Assembly: GCA_964293585.1 (NCBI GenBank)
Contig: CAXYYS010000085.1
Location: 1 to 7,713, forward strand
Source: JAKVKY01 sp964293585
Lineage (GTDB): Bacteria; Bacillota; Negativicutes; Acidaminococcales; Acidaminococcaceae
Direction: 5' to 3'
Length of the DNA stretch: 7,713 nucleotides
The first letter of the stretch is position 1; every line of letters starts with the position of its first letter. Positions 1 to 6,243 of the stretch are shown in pieces. Position numbers and translations under genes: made by a program. The notes under the pieces are model-generated. The model made no database searches. It was not told where the DNA came from and saw nothing but the letters and a program-made list of their open reading frames with translations.

Positions 1-771
1 GTGGTGGCGCCCCATGTGCCGGTTTTTGCCGGCGATGAGGTGGCGACGCCGGCCCTCTTGCAGGAACAAGCGGAAAAAATTGAGCTGGTGTACCGGCGTT
101 TGGCGGACGACCAGTCCCGGCAGGTTTTGGCCGGGGCGTTAAATTATAAACTGAGTGGCAAGATCAGCTATCTGGAAAAAATTACTACGGAGCGCCGGGA
201 AGATTTACAGCTGCTGGCCCTGGGCCGGCAGGAAGTTTATGTGGACGGCGGCGCGTATAACGGGGATACGGTCCAGGAATTTTTAGACCTGACCGGAGGC
301 AGTTACGCTCAAATTTATGCCTGCGAACCCGATGCCCGCAACTTTAAAAAACTGCAGGCGGCGGTCCGGGATAAAAACTGGGAGCGGGTGCAGTGTGTGC
401 CCCGGGGTTTGTGGAGCGCCAGCGGTACGCTGGATTTTAGTGCTACCAGCGGCCGCCAGGCAGCGCTGCTGACAGAACTGGGCCCAGCCCCAAAAGCGGT
501 GCCGGTGCCGGTAACTTCCCTGGACGAACTTTTGGGTACGGAGCAGGCTACGTATATCAAGCTGGATGTGGAAGGGGCAGAACTGCCGGTACTGCAGGGA
601 GCAAAACGGCAACTGGCGGGTCGTCCCAAACTTTTTCTGGCGGCCTACCATCATGACCGGGATCTGTGGGAAATTCCGCTGGCCTTGTGGGCTCTGCAGC
701 CGGATTATCAGATTTATCTGCGTAAGCACCCCTATGTGCCGGACTGGGAATTAAACTTTTTGGCAATTTAA
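1..771 (+). CDS. FkbM-family SAM-dependent methyltransferase, 5' end cut by the window edge
   Basis: Seen: an open frame from the first base to TAA at 769-771 (256 codons). The SAM-binding glycine motif VDGGAYNGDT starts at residue 81, an acidic CEPDARNF motif lies near 108-115, and KLDVEGAE lies at 187-194, followed by a C-terminal YHHDRDLW segment near 217-224. This order matches the Methyltransf_21/FkbM domain (family knowledge), which methylates hydroxyl groups on sugars or natural products using S-adenosylmethionine. Many stand-alone members sit near polysaccharide or flagellin glycosylation genes. The window opens on GTG GTG, but no ribosome site can be seen and the first 80 residues look like the end of an additional N-terminal domain, so the real start is probably to the left. 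It is separated from the transporter genes by about 280 bp and looks unrelated to them. It uses CGG for arginine heavily, unlike genes 1053-6162. The acceptor substrate is unknown. Confidence 0.85.
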   Translation: MVAPHVPVFAGDEVATPALLQEQAEKIELVYRRLADDQSRQVLAGALNYKLSGKISYLEKITTERREDLQLLALGRQEVYVDGGAYNGDTVQEFLDLTGGSYAQIYACEPDARNFKKLQAAVRDKNWERVQCVPRGLWSASGTLDFSATSGRQAALLTELGPAPKAVPVPVTSLDELLGTEQATYIKLDVEGAELPVLQGAKRQLAGRPKLFLAAYHHDRDLWEIPLALWALQPDYQIYLRKHPYVPDWELNFLAI

Positions 772-897
772 GGCCGGCGCCTGCGGGGACGGAAAAAATA
801 GAGTATGCTAATCTTTTTACGAGTGCGGCGTAGGGAAAAGAGCCGGGCCAAGCTTGCGGGATTAAAAATGTCCCTGCGGGAACAATTCACAACAAAT

Positions 898-929
898 GTC
901 TTGCCAGGTTGGACGAAAGTGCCTGAGAC
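898..929 (+). other. Possible interrupted stem-loop with GAAA tetraloop
   Basis: By eye, GTCT (898-901) can pair with AGAC (926-929), AGGT (906-909) with GCCT (921-924, one wobble), and AC (913-914) with GT (919-920), closing a GAAA loop at 915-918. An internal loop and a three-base bulge interrupt the stem. It does not match any riboswitch consensus I can recall. It would be in a transcript only if transcription starts upstream of 898; if the promoter at 938-967 is the real one, it lies outside the message. Chance folding is likely. Confidence 0.15.
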
Positions 930-937
930 TGTAAAAA

Positions 938-967
938 GTGACAAATTTTCTTAAAAAAAGCTAAAAT
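938..967 (+). promoter_or_regulatory. Candidate sigma-70/sigma-A promoter for the importer genes
   Basis: GTGACA at 938-943 matches the -35 consensus in five of six positions. TAAAAT at 962-967 matches the -10 consensus in five of six, with an 18-base spacer. The start of transcription would be near 974, giving a leader of about 80 nt before the ATG at 1053. The surroundings are strongly A/T-rich, so other weak pairs exist; this is the best I can find in the gap. Confidence 0.5.
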
Positions 968-987
968 TTTGTACAACTGTAAGCAGG

Positions 988-1010
988 AATTCTCCTAGGC
1001 TGAGAGAATT
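988..1010 (+). promoter_or_regulatory. Perfect inverted repeat, candidate operator or leader hairpin
   Basis: AATTCTC (988-994) is repeated in inverted orientation as GAGAATT (1004-1010) with a nine-base centre. It lies 14-36 bases after the predicted transcription start. That position suits a repressor operator, or a small hairpin in the message that could shield the 5' end. The stem is A/T-rich, so it would be a weak terminator despite the TTTT at 1009-1012. No regulator gene lies in the window to suggest what might bind it. Confidence 0.4.
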
Positions 1011-1035
1011 TTATAAGTAGTATACAATAATACAC

Positions 1036-1043
1036 AAAGGAGT
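1036..1043 (+). promoter_or_regulatory. Ribosome binding site that decides the start of the first receptor
   Basis: AAAGGAGT at 1036-1043. A TTG in the same frame at 1047 would leave only four bases after GGAG, whereas the ATG at 1053 leaves ten. The ATG also begins directly with the lysine-rich signal peptide, so 1053 is preferred. Confidence 0.75.
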
Positions 1044-1052
1044 GGATTGGTA

Positions 1053-2102
1053 ATGAAAAAAGCAAAATGGTTGTGCGCGGCTGCGGCAGCTCTGGCAGTT
1101 TCTACAGCACTGTTAGCCGGTTGCGGTGGTGGTGACAAAAAGGCTGCGGCCCCTGCTGCAGGTGCCAAAGGCCCCAAGGGTGATGTCATGGTTTATACTT
1201 CTATTTATCCTGATATCATCGACAAGATGTGCAAACCGAATGTAGCTAAGGCATTCCCGGACTTGAAAGTTACCTGGTTCCAGGGTGGCACGGAAAAAGT
1301 AAAGACCAAGATTGCCGGCGAAGTTAAAGCTAAGAAGATAGGCGCCGATGTCCTGATGGTTGCCGATCCTTCCTACTATTTAACCTTAAAGAAACAAGGC
1401 TTGCTGATGGATTATGTTGCTCCGAACCAGAAAGATGTCGTAGCTGATAAAGATGCGGCCGGTTCTTGGACTGCCGTCCGGATCAGTAACATGATTATCG
1501 CTTATAATACCACCAAGTTGAAACCAGAAGAAGCACCCAAGAGCTGGAAAGATTTACTGGATCCCCGCTTTAAGGGTAAGATTGCTATGCCCAGCCCCAT
1601 GCTGTCCGGTACGGCTTATGTAGCTGCCGGCGCTCTGTCTGATAAATACGGCTGGGAGTATTTTGATAAGTTGAAGGCTAACGGTCTGCGTGTCGAAGAA
1701 GGCAACAGCGCCATTCAGAACAAGCTGCTGACCGGTGAATATCTGGCAGCTATGATCCTGGAAGAAAACATTTTGAAACTGGCTGCTGAAAAACATGAAC
1801 CGCTGAAGGTTGTTTATCCGTCTGATGGTATCATCTGCGTACCGTCTCCGATTGCAATTTTCAAAGAGACCAAGAATCCCGATGGTGCTAAAGCCATTGA
1901 GAACTGGTGGCTTTCCAAGGACGGCCAGCAGGCCGTTGTTAAGGGCTGGATGCACTCTGTACGTAACGACGTAGAGCCGCCTACAGGCGCACCGAAACTG
2001 TCCACTCTGCTCCCGACTGCTGTTAAGGTAAACTGGGAGAAGTTAGCTAACGAAGAAGCTCAGATTAAGGAAGCCTTCCGCGTACGTGTAATGGATAAAT
2101 AA
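1053..2102 (+). CDS. ABC transporter substrate-binding lipoprotein, first tandem copy (COG1840-like)
   Basis: Probable role: the extracytoplasmic receptor that delivers ligand to the permease encoded at 3413-5089. Seen: 349 residues from ATG 1053. It has an N-terminal lysine-rich, alanine-rich signal peptide ending in lipobox LAGC with the lipidated cysteine at residue 24, then a Gly/Ala/Pro-rich linker to about residue 41, then a two-lobed binding-protein fold beginning DVMVYTSIYPDI. Motifs typical of this family (AfuA, PgtC, FbpA and 2-aminoethylphosphonate-type receptors) are SGTAY at 185-189 and GNSAIQNKLLTGE at 217-229, then AAMILEEN at 232-239. In FbpA the latter region carries a pair of iron-binding tyrosines; none is seen here, so an anionic or phosphate-bearing ligand is as plausible as iron (inference). 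It is about 77% identical to the next gene over residues 42-349 with no gaps. Arginine codons are mostly CGT/CGC, suggesting high expression. Confidence 0.92.
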   Translation: MKKAKWLCAAAAALAVSTALLAGCGGGDKKAAAPAAGAKGPKGDVMVYTSIYPDIIDKMCKPNVAKAFPDLKVTWFQGGTEKVKTKIAGEVKAKKIGADVLMVADPSYYLTLKKQGLLMDYVAPNQKDVVADKDAAGSWTAVRISNMIIAYNTTKLKPEEAPKSWKDLLDPRFKGKIAMPSPMLSGTAYVAAGALSDKYGWEYFDKLKANGLRVEEGNSAIQNKLLTGEYLAAMILEENILKLAAEKHEPLKVVYPSDGIICVPSPIAIFKETKNPDGAKAIENWWLSKDGQQAVVKGWMHSVRNDVEPPTGAPKLSTLLPTAVKVNWEKLANEEAQIKEAFRVRVMDK

Positions 2103-2107
2103 GTTCT

Positions 2108-2149
2108 GTCAGGCGAGGGGGACTCCGCCTGACGGGGTCCCCGCCTTTT
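2108..2149 (+). terminator. Intercistronic hairpin, possible partial terminator or mRNA stabiliser
   Basis: Two folds compete. GTCAGGCG (2108-2115) pairs perfectly with CGCCTGAC (2126-2133). Alternatively GGC plus GGGGAC (2112-2114, 2118-2123) pairs with GTCCCC plus GCC (2137-2145), directly followed by TTTT at 2146-2149. The second form looks like a weak intrinsic terminator with a short T-tract. It lies between the stop of the first receptor and the ribosome site of the second. No promoter is visible after it, so the second receptor is probably expressed by read-through. Confidence 0.55.
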
Positions 2150-2172
2150 ATCTCCGTGTAAAAAATAAAGCG

Positions 2173-2180
2173 AAGGGGAG
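2173..2180 (+). promoter_or_regulatory. Ribosome binding site for the second receptor
   Basis: AAGGGGAG at 2173-2180, eleven bases before ATG 2192. The in-frame GTG at 2180 overlaps this site and cannot be served by it, so the ATG is chosen. The layout copies that of the first receptor. Confidence 0.7.
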
Positions 2181-2191
2181 TGTACTTATCT

Positions 2192-3250
2192 ATGAAACAT
2201 ACCAAGATGTTTACAGCTGCAGCTGCTGCTATGGCTTTAGCGGCAGTACTTATGACCGGTTGTGGCGGCGGTGGCGACAAAAAAGCTGCGGCGCCTGCTG
2301 CGGCAGGAGTTAATAGCAAGGTTAAGGGTGATGTAATGGTGTATACCTCCATCTACCCGGATATTCTGGACAAGCTCTGCAAACCCAACGTTGCCAAAGT
2401 ATTACCGAACTTAAAAGTTACCTGGTTCCAGGGCGGCACGGAAAAAGTAAAGACCAAGATTGCCGGAGAAATTAAGGCAAACAAGGTTGGCGCTGATGTG
2501 CTGATGGTTGCCGATCCTTCTTACTATCTGTACCTGAAGAACAAGGGACTGCTCTTAAACTACAAGAGCCCCAACCTGAAGGACGTTATCGCGGATAAGG
2601 ATCCGGACGGCGCCTGGACGGCAGTTCGTATCAACAACATGATCATCGCTTATAACCCTGACAAGATTAAGAAAGAAGATATTCCTACCAGCTGGAACGA
2701 TCTGACCCAGGCTAAATACAAGGGCAGGATCGCTATGCCTAACCCCATGCTGTCCGGTACCGCTTATGTAGCAGTAGGCGCTCTGGCCGACAAGATGGGC
2801 TGGGAGTATTTTGATAAGTTAAAAGCTAACGGCCTGCGTGTAGAAGAAGGCAACAGCGCTATTCAGAACAAGCTGCTGACCGGCGAATACATGGCCGCCA
2901 TGATCCTGGAAGAAAACATCCTGAAACTGCAAGAGACCAAACATGAACCTTTGAAGGTTTGCTATCCTAAGGAAGGCTGCATCATCATCAACTCGCCTAT
3001 CGGTATCTTCAAGAGCACCAAGAACGTTGAAGGTTCCCAGGCTATGGTTGACTGGTGGCTGACCAAGGAAGGCCAGCAGGCTGTTACCGCTGGCTGGATG
3101 CACTCCGTGCGTGGCGACGTAGAGCCGCCTCATGGCGCACCGAAACTGTCCACTCTGCTCCCGAATGCCATTAAGATTGACTGGAACAAACTGGCTAACG
3201 AGGAAGCTAAGATTAAGGAACAGTTCCGTGTCAGAGTTATGGATAAATAA
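2192..3250 (+). CDS. ABC transporter substrate-binding lipoprotein, second tandem copy (COG1840-like)
   Basis: Probable role: a second receptor for the same permease. Seen: 352 residues. The signal peptide ends in LMTGC with the lipidated cysteine at residue 24; methionine at the -3 lipobox position is slightly unusual. After a Gly/Ala linker, residues 45-352 align without gaps to residues 42-349 of the first copy, with about 72 substitutions by hand count. SGTAY (188-192), GNSAIQNKLLTGE (from 220) and AAMILEEN are preserved, and a 31-residue block from 203 is identical. Substitutions cluster near residues 257-268, where this copy has cysteines at 257 and 263 while the first copy has one at 262. 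Such a patch may tune ligand choice (inference). It is flanked by a hairpin upstream and a strong terminator downstream, so it belongs to a receptor-rich transcript. The substrate is unknown and the FbpA iron-binding tyrosine pair is not seen. Confidence 0.92.
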   Translation: MKHTKMFTAAAAAMALAAVLMTGCGGGGDKKAAAPAAAGVNSKVKGDVMVYTSIYPDILDKLCKPNVAKVLPNLKVTWFQGGTEKVKTKIAGEIKANKVGADVLMVADPSYYLYLKNKGLLLNYKSPNLKDVIADKDPDGAWTAVRINNMIIAYNPDKIKKEDIPTSWNDLTQAKYKGRIAMPNPMLSGTAYVAVGALADKMGWEYFDKLKANGLRVEEGNSAIQNKLLTGEYMAAMILEENILKLQETKHEPLKVCYPKEGCIIINSPIGIFKSTKNVEGSQAMVDWWLTKEGQQAVTAGWMHSVRGDVEPPHGAPKLSTLLPNAIKIDWNKLANEEAKIKEQFRVRVMDK

Positions 3251-3315
3251 GCATAGATGTAACCCGCTGCCAAGTTGTTAGCGGCGGTGTTCCTGTAAGT
3301 TATCCATGTATTACC

Positions 3316-3349
3316 ATCAGGGACTACTGCCAGAGTAGTCCCTGATTTT
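3316..3349 (+). terminator. Strong intrinsic terminator between receptor and permease genes
   Basis: ATCAGGGACTACT (3316-3328) pairs perfectly over 13 bp with AGTAGTCCCTGAT (3334-3346) around a five-base loop, followed by TTTT and then CCCATTTT. The reverse strand lacks a T-tract, so it acts on + strand transcription. It sits inside what otherwise looks like a single importer operon, and no convincing promoter lies between it and the permease start at 3413. Partial read-through would give much more receptor mRNA than permease mRNA. Confidence 0.85.
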
Positions 3350-3380
3350 CCCATTTTCGTAGCGCGTACCCTGAGCGCTG

Positions 3381-3399
3381 CTCCGGCATTGGGCCGGGG
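3381..3399 (+). other. Small hairpin just upstream of the permease ribosome site
   Basis: CTCCGGC (3381-3387) can pair with GCCGGGG (3393-3399), six Watson-Crick pairs plus one wobble, around a five-base loop. It ends two bases before the AAGGAAG ribosome site. It could influence translation or protect mRNA ends left after processing. The fold is short and may be incidental. Confidence 0.3.
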
Positions 3400-3400
3400 A

Positions 3401-3407
3401 AAGGAAG
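3401..3407 (+). promoter_or_regulatory. Ribosome binding site that selects the GTG start of the permease
   Basis: AAGGAAG at 3401-3407 lies about seven bases before GTG 3413 (counting from AAGGA). The upstream in-frame TTG at 3389 has no ribosome site, would place this purine-rich stretch inside the coding sequence, and would add only eight residues. Confidence 0.65.
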
Positions 3408-3412
3408 TCAAG

Positions 3413-5089
3413 GTGAAACATCTCCCACGTATTGATAGCAAATTCATCGTCATCGCTATCTCTGTTTTAGTCTTGCTTTATTTTATCGTCTTCCCGATGC
3501 TGATCCTGATTTATGACAGCTTTGTGGTAGATGGTGCCATTAACTTCAGCAATTATAAGGCCGTCTATAGCCAGAATGTGAACTGGAAAGCCCTGGTTAA
3601 TACCGTGGAGCTTTCGCTGCTGGTCATGGTAGCCAGTGTTATCATCACTTTCCCTATGGCCTGGCTTATTGGCCGTACAGACCTGCCCTGGAAGAGAACC
3701 TTCCGTACCATCCTGGTAGGCAGCTATATGATTCCTCCCTATGTAGGCGCCATCGCCTGGGTACAGATGTTAAACCCCAGCGTTGGTTATCTGAACGATT
3801 TATTCAAGTATATTTTCCATTTGTCCGCGGCGCCTTTTAATATTTATACTATTGGCGGTTTGGCCTGGGTCCTGACCCTGTTCTATTCGCCTTTCGCTTT
3901 TATTACTATTTCCCGCGCCATGGAAAAGATGGATCCGACCCTGGAAGAAGCGGCCCGTGTGGCCGGTGCTTCCCCGCTCCGGACTTTGTGGGATGTGACC
4001 CTGCCTTTGATGGCTCCGTCCATCGTGGCCGGCGGCCTGCTGGTTTTCATTGCCGCAGGTTCAGCCTTCGGTATTCCGGCCATTGTCGGTATGCCGGGCA
4101 ACATTGAAGTAATGACTACCCGTATCGTTACCTTCGTGTACATGGGCGACGACAAGGGTATTCGTGATGCCACGGCTCTGGCCGTGTCCCTGATGATTAT
4201 CGCTAACGGCCTGCTCTTCTTCATGAGCTGGCTCCTAAGCCGGAAAGATTACACCACCATCAGCGGCAAGAGCACCCGCCCCAATATGGTAGAGCTGGGC
4301 AAGTTCAAACACCTGGCTTTCTTTGTGGTAGCGGCGTATGCGTTTGTAGCTGTTATCCTGCCTATCGGTTCCGTGGTTATGACCTCGTTCATCAAGAGTA
4401 TGAGCAAGGGGCTGGAGTGGTCTAACTTCGGCATCGACCCCTGGATACCGGTTATTACCAGCGCCCAGTACATGGAAAGTATTGGACGGTCCTTGGTTTA
4501 CGGCGTCATTGCTGCCTGCATCGGTACGGTCCTGGCCGTCTTTGTGGCTTACCTGTCGGTTAAGACCAATATTACCGGCCGCAGCCTGCCGGATTTGCTG
4601 GTAGTTTTAGGCGGCAGCACCCCGAGTATCGTTATTGCCCTGGCATTAATTATTACCTTCTCCGGCAACTACGGTCTCAATATTTATTCCAGCATGTGGA
4701 TCCTGATTGTGGGCTATCTGGTTAAATACATGACCATGAGCGTGCGTACGGTGGCGGCTTCCTTAAGCCAGGTGCATATCAGCCTGGAAGAGGCGGCCTT
4801 AAACAGCGGCGCCAGCTGGATCAGGACTTGCAAAGATATTATCATCCCGCTGGTTATGCCCAGCATCGTGGCCGGCTGGTTCCTGATCTTCATGCCCAGC
4901 TTCTACGAACTGACCATGTCCAACCTGCTCTACGGCGCCGACACCAAGACCATTGGTGTGTTGCTGTACGAGCTGCAGACTTACGCTGATACTCAGAACG
5001 CTTCGGTACTGTCCGTGATTATCCTGGTGATCGTCCTGGCAGGCAACCTGGTTCTGAATAAGCTTACTAAAGGTGCGGTTAGCATTTAA
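3413..5089 (+). CDS. ABC transporter permease, fused two-domain type (FbpB/ThiP/PhnU-V-like)
   Basis: Role: the membrane channel of the importer, coupling the outer receptors to the ATPase encoded at 5116. Seen: 558 residues from GTG 3413. A short charged N-terminus leads into a first hydrophobic segment at about 12-38, and many further hydrophobic stretches follow, consistent with about twelve membrane spans. Two binding-protein-dependent transport domains are fused: the first has its cytoplasmic EAA loop at 178-187 (EEAARVAGAS) and the second at 459-468 (EEAALNSGAS), each followed by PLxxPSIVAG. Both EAA loops are intact, so each half should dock an ATPase subunit. This fused architecture and length are usual for ferric, thiamine and 2-aminoethylphosphonate-type importers (family knowledge). 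It is preceded by a strong terminator at 3316-3349 and followed after 26 bases by the ATPase gene. Codon use matches the receptors. Confidence 0.93.
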   Translation: MKHLPRIDSKFIVIAISVLVLLYFIVFPMLILIYDSFVVDGAINFSNYKAVYSQNVNWKALVNTVELSLLVMVASVIITFPMAWLIGRTDLPWKRTFRTILVGSYMIPPYVGAIAWVQMLNPSVGYLNDLFKYIFHLSAAPFNIYTIGGLAWVLTLFYSPFAFITISRAMEKMDPTLEEAARVAGASPLRTLWDVTLPLMAPSIVAGGLLVFIAAGSAFGIPAIVGMPGNIEVMTTRIVTFVYMGDDKGIRDATALAVSLMIIANGLLFFMSWLLSRKDYTTISGKSTRPNMVELGKFKHLAFFVVAAYAFVAVILPIGSVVMTSFIKSMSKGLEWSNFGIDPWIPVITSAQYMESIGRSLVYGVIAACIGTVLAVFVAYLSVKTNITGRSLPDLLVVLGGSTPSIVIALALIITFSGNYGLNIYSSMWILIVGYLVKYMTMSVRTVAASLSQVHISLEEAALNSGASWIRTCKDIIIPLVMPSIVAGWFLIFMPSFYELTMSNLLYGADTKTIGVLLYELQTYADTQNASVLSVIILVIVLAGNLVLNKLTKGAVSI

Positions 5090-5115
5090 TTTGGCCACAA
5101 AGGAGAGAAAAGATC

Positions 5116-6162
5116 GTGTCACAAGTATCTATTGAGCATGTGTATAAACGTTTCGGCAAAGTAACTGCCGTAGGAGATTTTAATTTGCAGGTCGCCGATG
5201 GCGAATTTGTTTCCCTCCTGGGACCGTCCGGTTGTGGCAAGACCACGACCTTAAGGATGGTGGCCGGGTTTGAAAGAACCACCGAAGGTAAGATTGTCAT
5301 CGGTGAAAGAGTAGTAAATAACCACGAGGACGGCACCTTCGTACCGCCCGAGAAACGCGACATCGGTATGGTGTTCCAGAGTTATGCCGTATGGCCGCAT
5401 ATGACCGTGTTCGAAAACGTGGAATATCCGCTGAAGATTAAAAAGGTGGATAAGGCTGAACGGGACAAAAAAGTGCAAAACATCCTGGAGATGGTGCATC
5501 TGGGCGAATACGGCGAGCGTTATCCGAACCAGCTTTCCGGCGGCCAGCAGCAGCGTGTGGCTTTGGCCCGCGCCCTGGTGGCAAATCCCAGCCTGCTCCT
5601 GTTGGATGAACCTTTGTCCAACCTGGATGCCAAGCTGCGTGAGAGCATGCGCTTTGAAATTTCCGCCCTGCAAAAACGTCTGGGCATCACGGTTATCTAT
5701 GTAACCCATGACCAGTCCGAAGCCATGACCATGAGCGACAGGATTGTGGTTATGAGCGCCGGCGTGGTACAACAGATTGGCAAGCCTTATGAAATTTACA
5801 CCCATCCTGCCAACAAGATGGTGGCCGATTTTATCGGTCTGGTAAACTTCCTGCCCGGCATCATCAAGGGCGACCGTGCTTTCCTGGAAGGCACCGAGAA
5901 CAGCTTTGCCAATGAAAAGAACCTGACCGGCAACGTAACCATCGCCGTGCGTCCTGAGAATATCAAGATGAGCAAAACTGGCGGCATGATTAAAGGCTCC
6001 ATGAAGCATCGCTTCTATCTGGGCGATTCCGTGGATTACAGGGTGCAGGTTGGCGAACATGTCATCCGTGTCATCATCAAAGGTATCCAGTACGGCACCT
6101 ATGCCGATGGCGAGACCGTGTATCTGGACTTTGACAAGGTTATGCTTTTTAACCGGGAATAA
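5116..6162 (+). CDS. ABC transporter ATP-binding protein (FbpC/PotA-type, with TOBE region)
   Basis: Role: cytoplasmic ATPase that powers the fused permease, working as a dimer. Seen: 348 residues from GTG 5116, with an AAAGGAG ribosome site ten bases upstream. All catalytic elements are present: Walker A GPSGCGKTT at 36-44, Q-loop glutamine 88 in VFQSYAVWPHM, signature LSGGQQQR at 140-147, Walker B LLLLDEP at 160-166, D-loop SNLD at 168-171 and switch histidine 198 (YVTHD). The C-terminal part from about 270 contains VRPEN at 279-283, typical of a TOBE domain that often senses ligand or other regulators in this CUT1/MOI-like group. The length is normal for FbpC/PotA-type proteins. It lies 26 bases after the permease and ends 9 bases before a terminator hairpin, closing the transcription unit. 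The substrate named by close homologues (iron, spermidine, phosphonate) cannot be inferred from the ATPase. Confidence 0.95.
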   Translation: MSQVSIEHVYKRFGKVTAVGDFNLQVADGEFVSLLGPSGCGKTTTLRMVAGFERTTEGKIVIGERVVNNHEDGTFVPPEKRDIGMVFQSYAVWPHMTVFENVEYPLKIKKVDKAERDKKVQNILEMVHLGEYGERYPNQLSGGQQQRVALARALVANPSLLLLDEPLSNLDAKLRESMRFEISALQKRLGITVIYVTHDQSEAMTMSDRIVVMSAGVVQQIGKPYEIYTHPANKMVADFIGLVNFLPGIIKGDRAFLEGTENSFANEKNLTGNVTIAVRPENIKMSKTGGMIKGSMKHRFYLGDSVDYRVQVGEHVIRVIIKGIQYGTYADGETVYLDFDKVMLFNRE

Positions 6163-6171
6163 AATGTTACG

Positions 6172-6200
6172 ACGGGGCTGCGGTGCAGCCCCGTTTTTTT
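6172..6200 (+). terminator. Intrinsic terminator of the importer operon
   Basis: ACGGGGCTGC (6172-6181) pairs perfectly over 10 bp with GCAGCCCCGT (6185-6194) around a three-base loop, with seven T residues at 6194-6200. It starts nine bases after the ATPase stop codon. Confidence 0.95.
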
Positions 6201-6206
6201 ACCTGT

Positions 6207-6235
6207 TTGGTCTCCGGCTCCGGCCGTGGTATAAT
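6207..6235 (+). promoter_or_regulatory. Extended -10 promoter of the third receptor, immediately at its start codon
   Basis: TATAAT at 6230-6235 is a perfect -10 box and carries the extended TG motif at 6227-6228. TTGGTC at 6207-6212 is a partial -35 box (TTG conserved) at the optimal 17-base spacing. The predicted transcription start falls on A6241 or A6244, so the message would begin at or within three bases of the ATG at 6244. It begins right after the T-tract of the preceding terminator. Confidence 0.75.
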
Positions 6236-6243
6236 TACATATC

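Larger units (their letters stand above)
772..1052. other. Intergenic regulatory gap upstream of the importer genes
   Basis: This 281-bp gap holds no gene I can support. Its left part has GC-rich palindromic pieces (GCCGGC, GGCGCC just after the methyltransferase stop) but no hairpin with a T-tract, so I see no clear terminator for the upstream gene. A 7-base sequence TGCGGGA occurs twice around 855-882. Bases 898-929 can fold into an interrupted stem capped by a GAAA loop. The right part is A/T-rich and contains the candidate promoter (938-967) and the inverted repeat (988-1010) listed separately. Confidence 0.6.
1053..3250 (+). repeat. Tandem gene duplication of the receptor, with near-identical DNA blocks
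   Basis: The two receptor genes are direct repeats about 1.14 kb apart. Three blocks are especially alike in DNA: 1266-1322 with 2414-2470 (two differences in 57 bases), 1650-1742 with 2798-2890 (seven in 93, all synonymous) and 1968-2021 with 3116-3169. Signal peptides, linkers and the segments between blocks have diverged much more. The pattern fits an old duplication with strong selection, or gene conversion of parts of the gene. Confidence 0.9.

Noticed and set aside
1..3. GTG at the first base as the true start of the methyltransferase
   Set aside because: No upstream sequence is visible, the codon is merely the window edge, and the first 80 residues look like the remainder of an additional N-terminal domain.
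772..897. GC-rich palindromes and repeated TGCGGGA after the methyltransferase gene as a terminator or regulator array
   Set aside because: Stems are short, no T-tract follows any of them, and the two 7-base repeats are too few and short to call.
3389..3391. TTG as the permease start
   Set aside because: It lies inside a hairpin loop without a ribosome site, whereas GTG 3413 follows AAGGAAG at proper spacing.
5251..6060. A long open frame of 269 codons on the minus strand inside the ATPase gene
   Set aside because: It lies antisense to a fully intact ATPase with all catalytic motifs, has no ribosome site or recognisable domain, and is explained by the codon bias of the + strand gene.
1053..6162. 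Naming the importer as ferric (FbpABC), spermidine (PotABCD) or 2-aminoethylphosphonate-specific
   Set aside because: Domain families match several of these, but no substrate-defining residues or neighbouring catabolic or regulatory genes support one choice.
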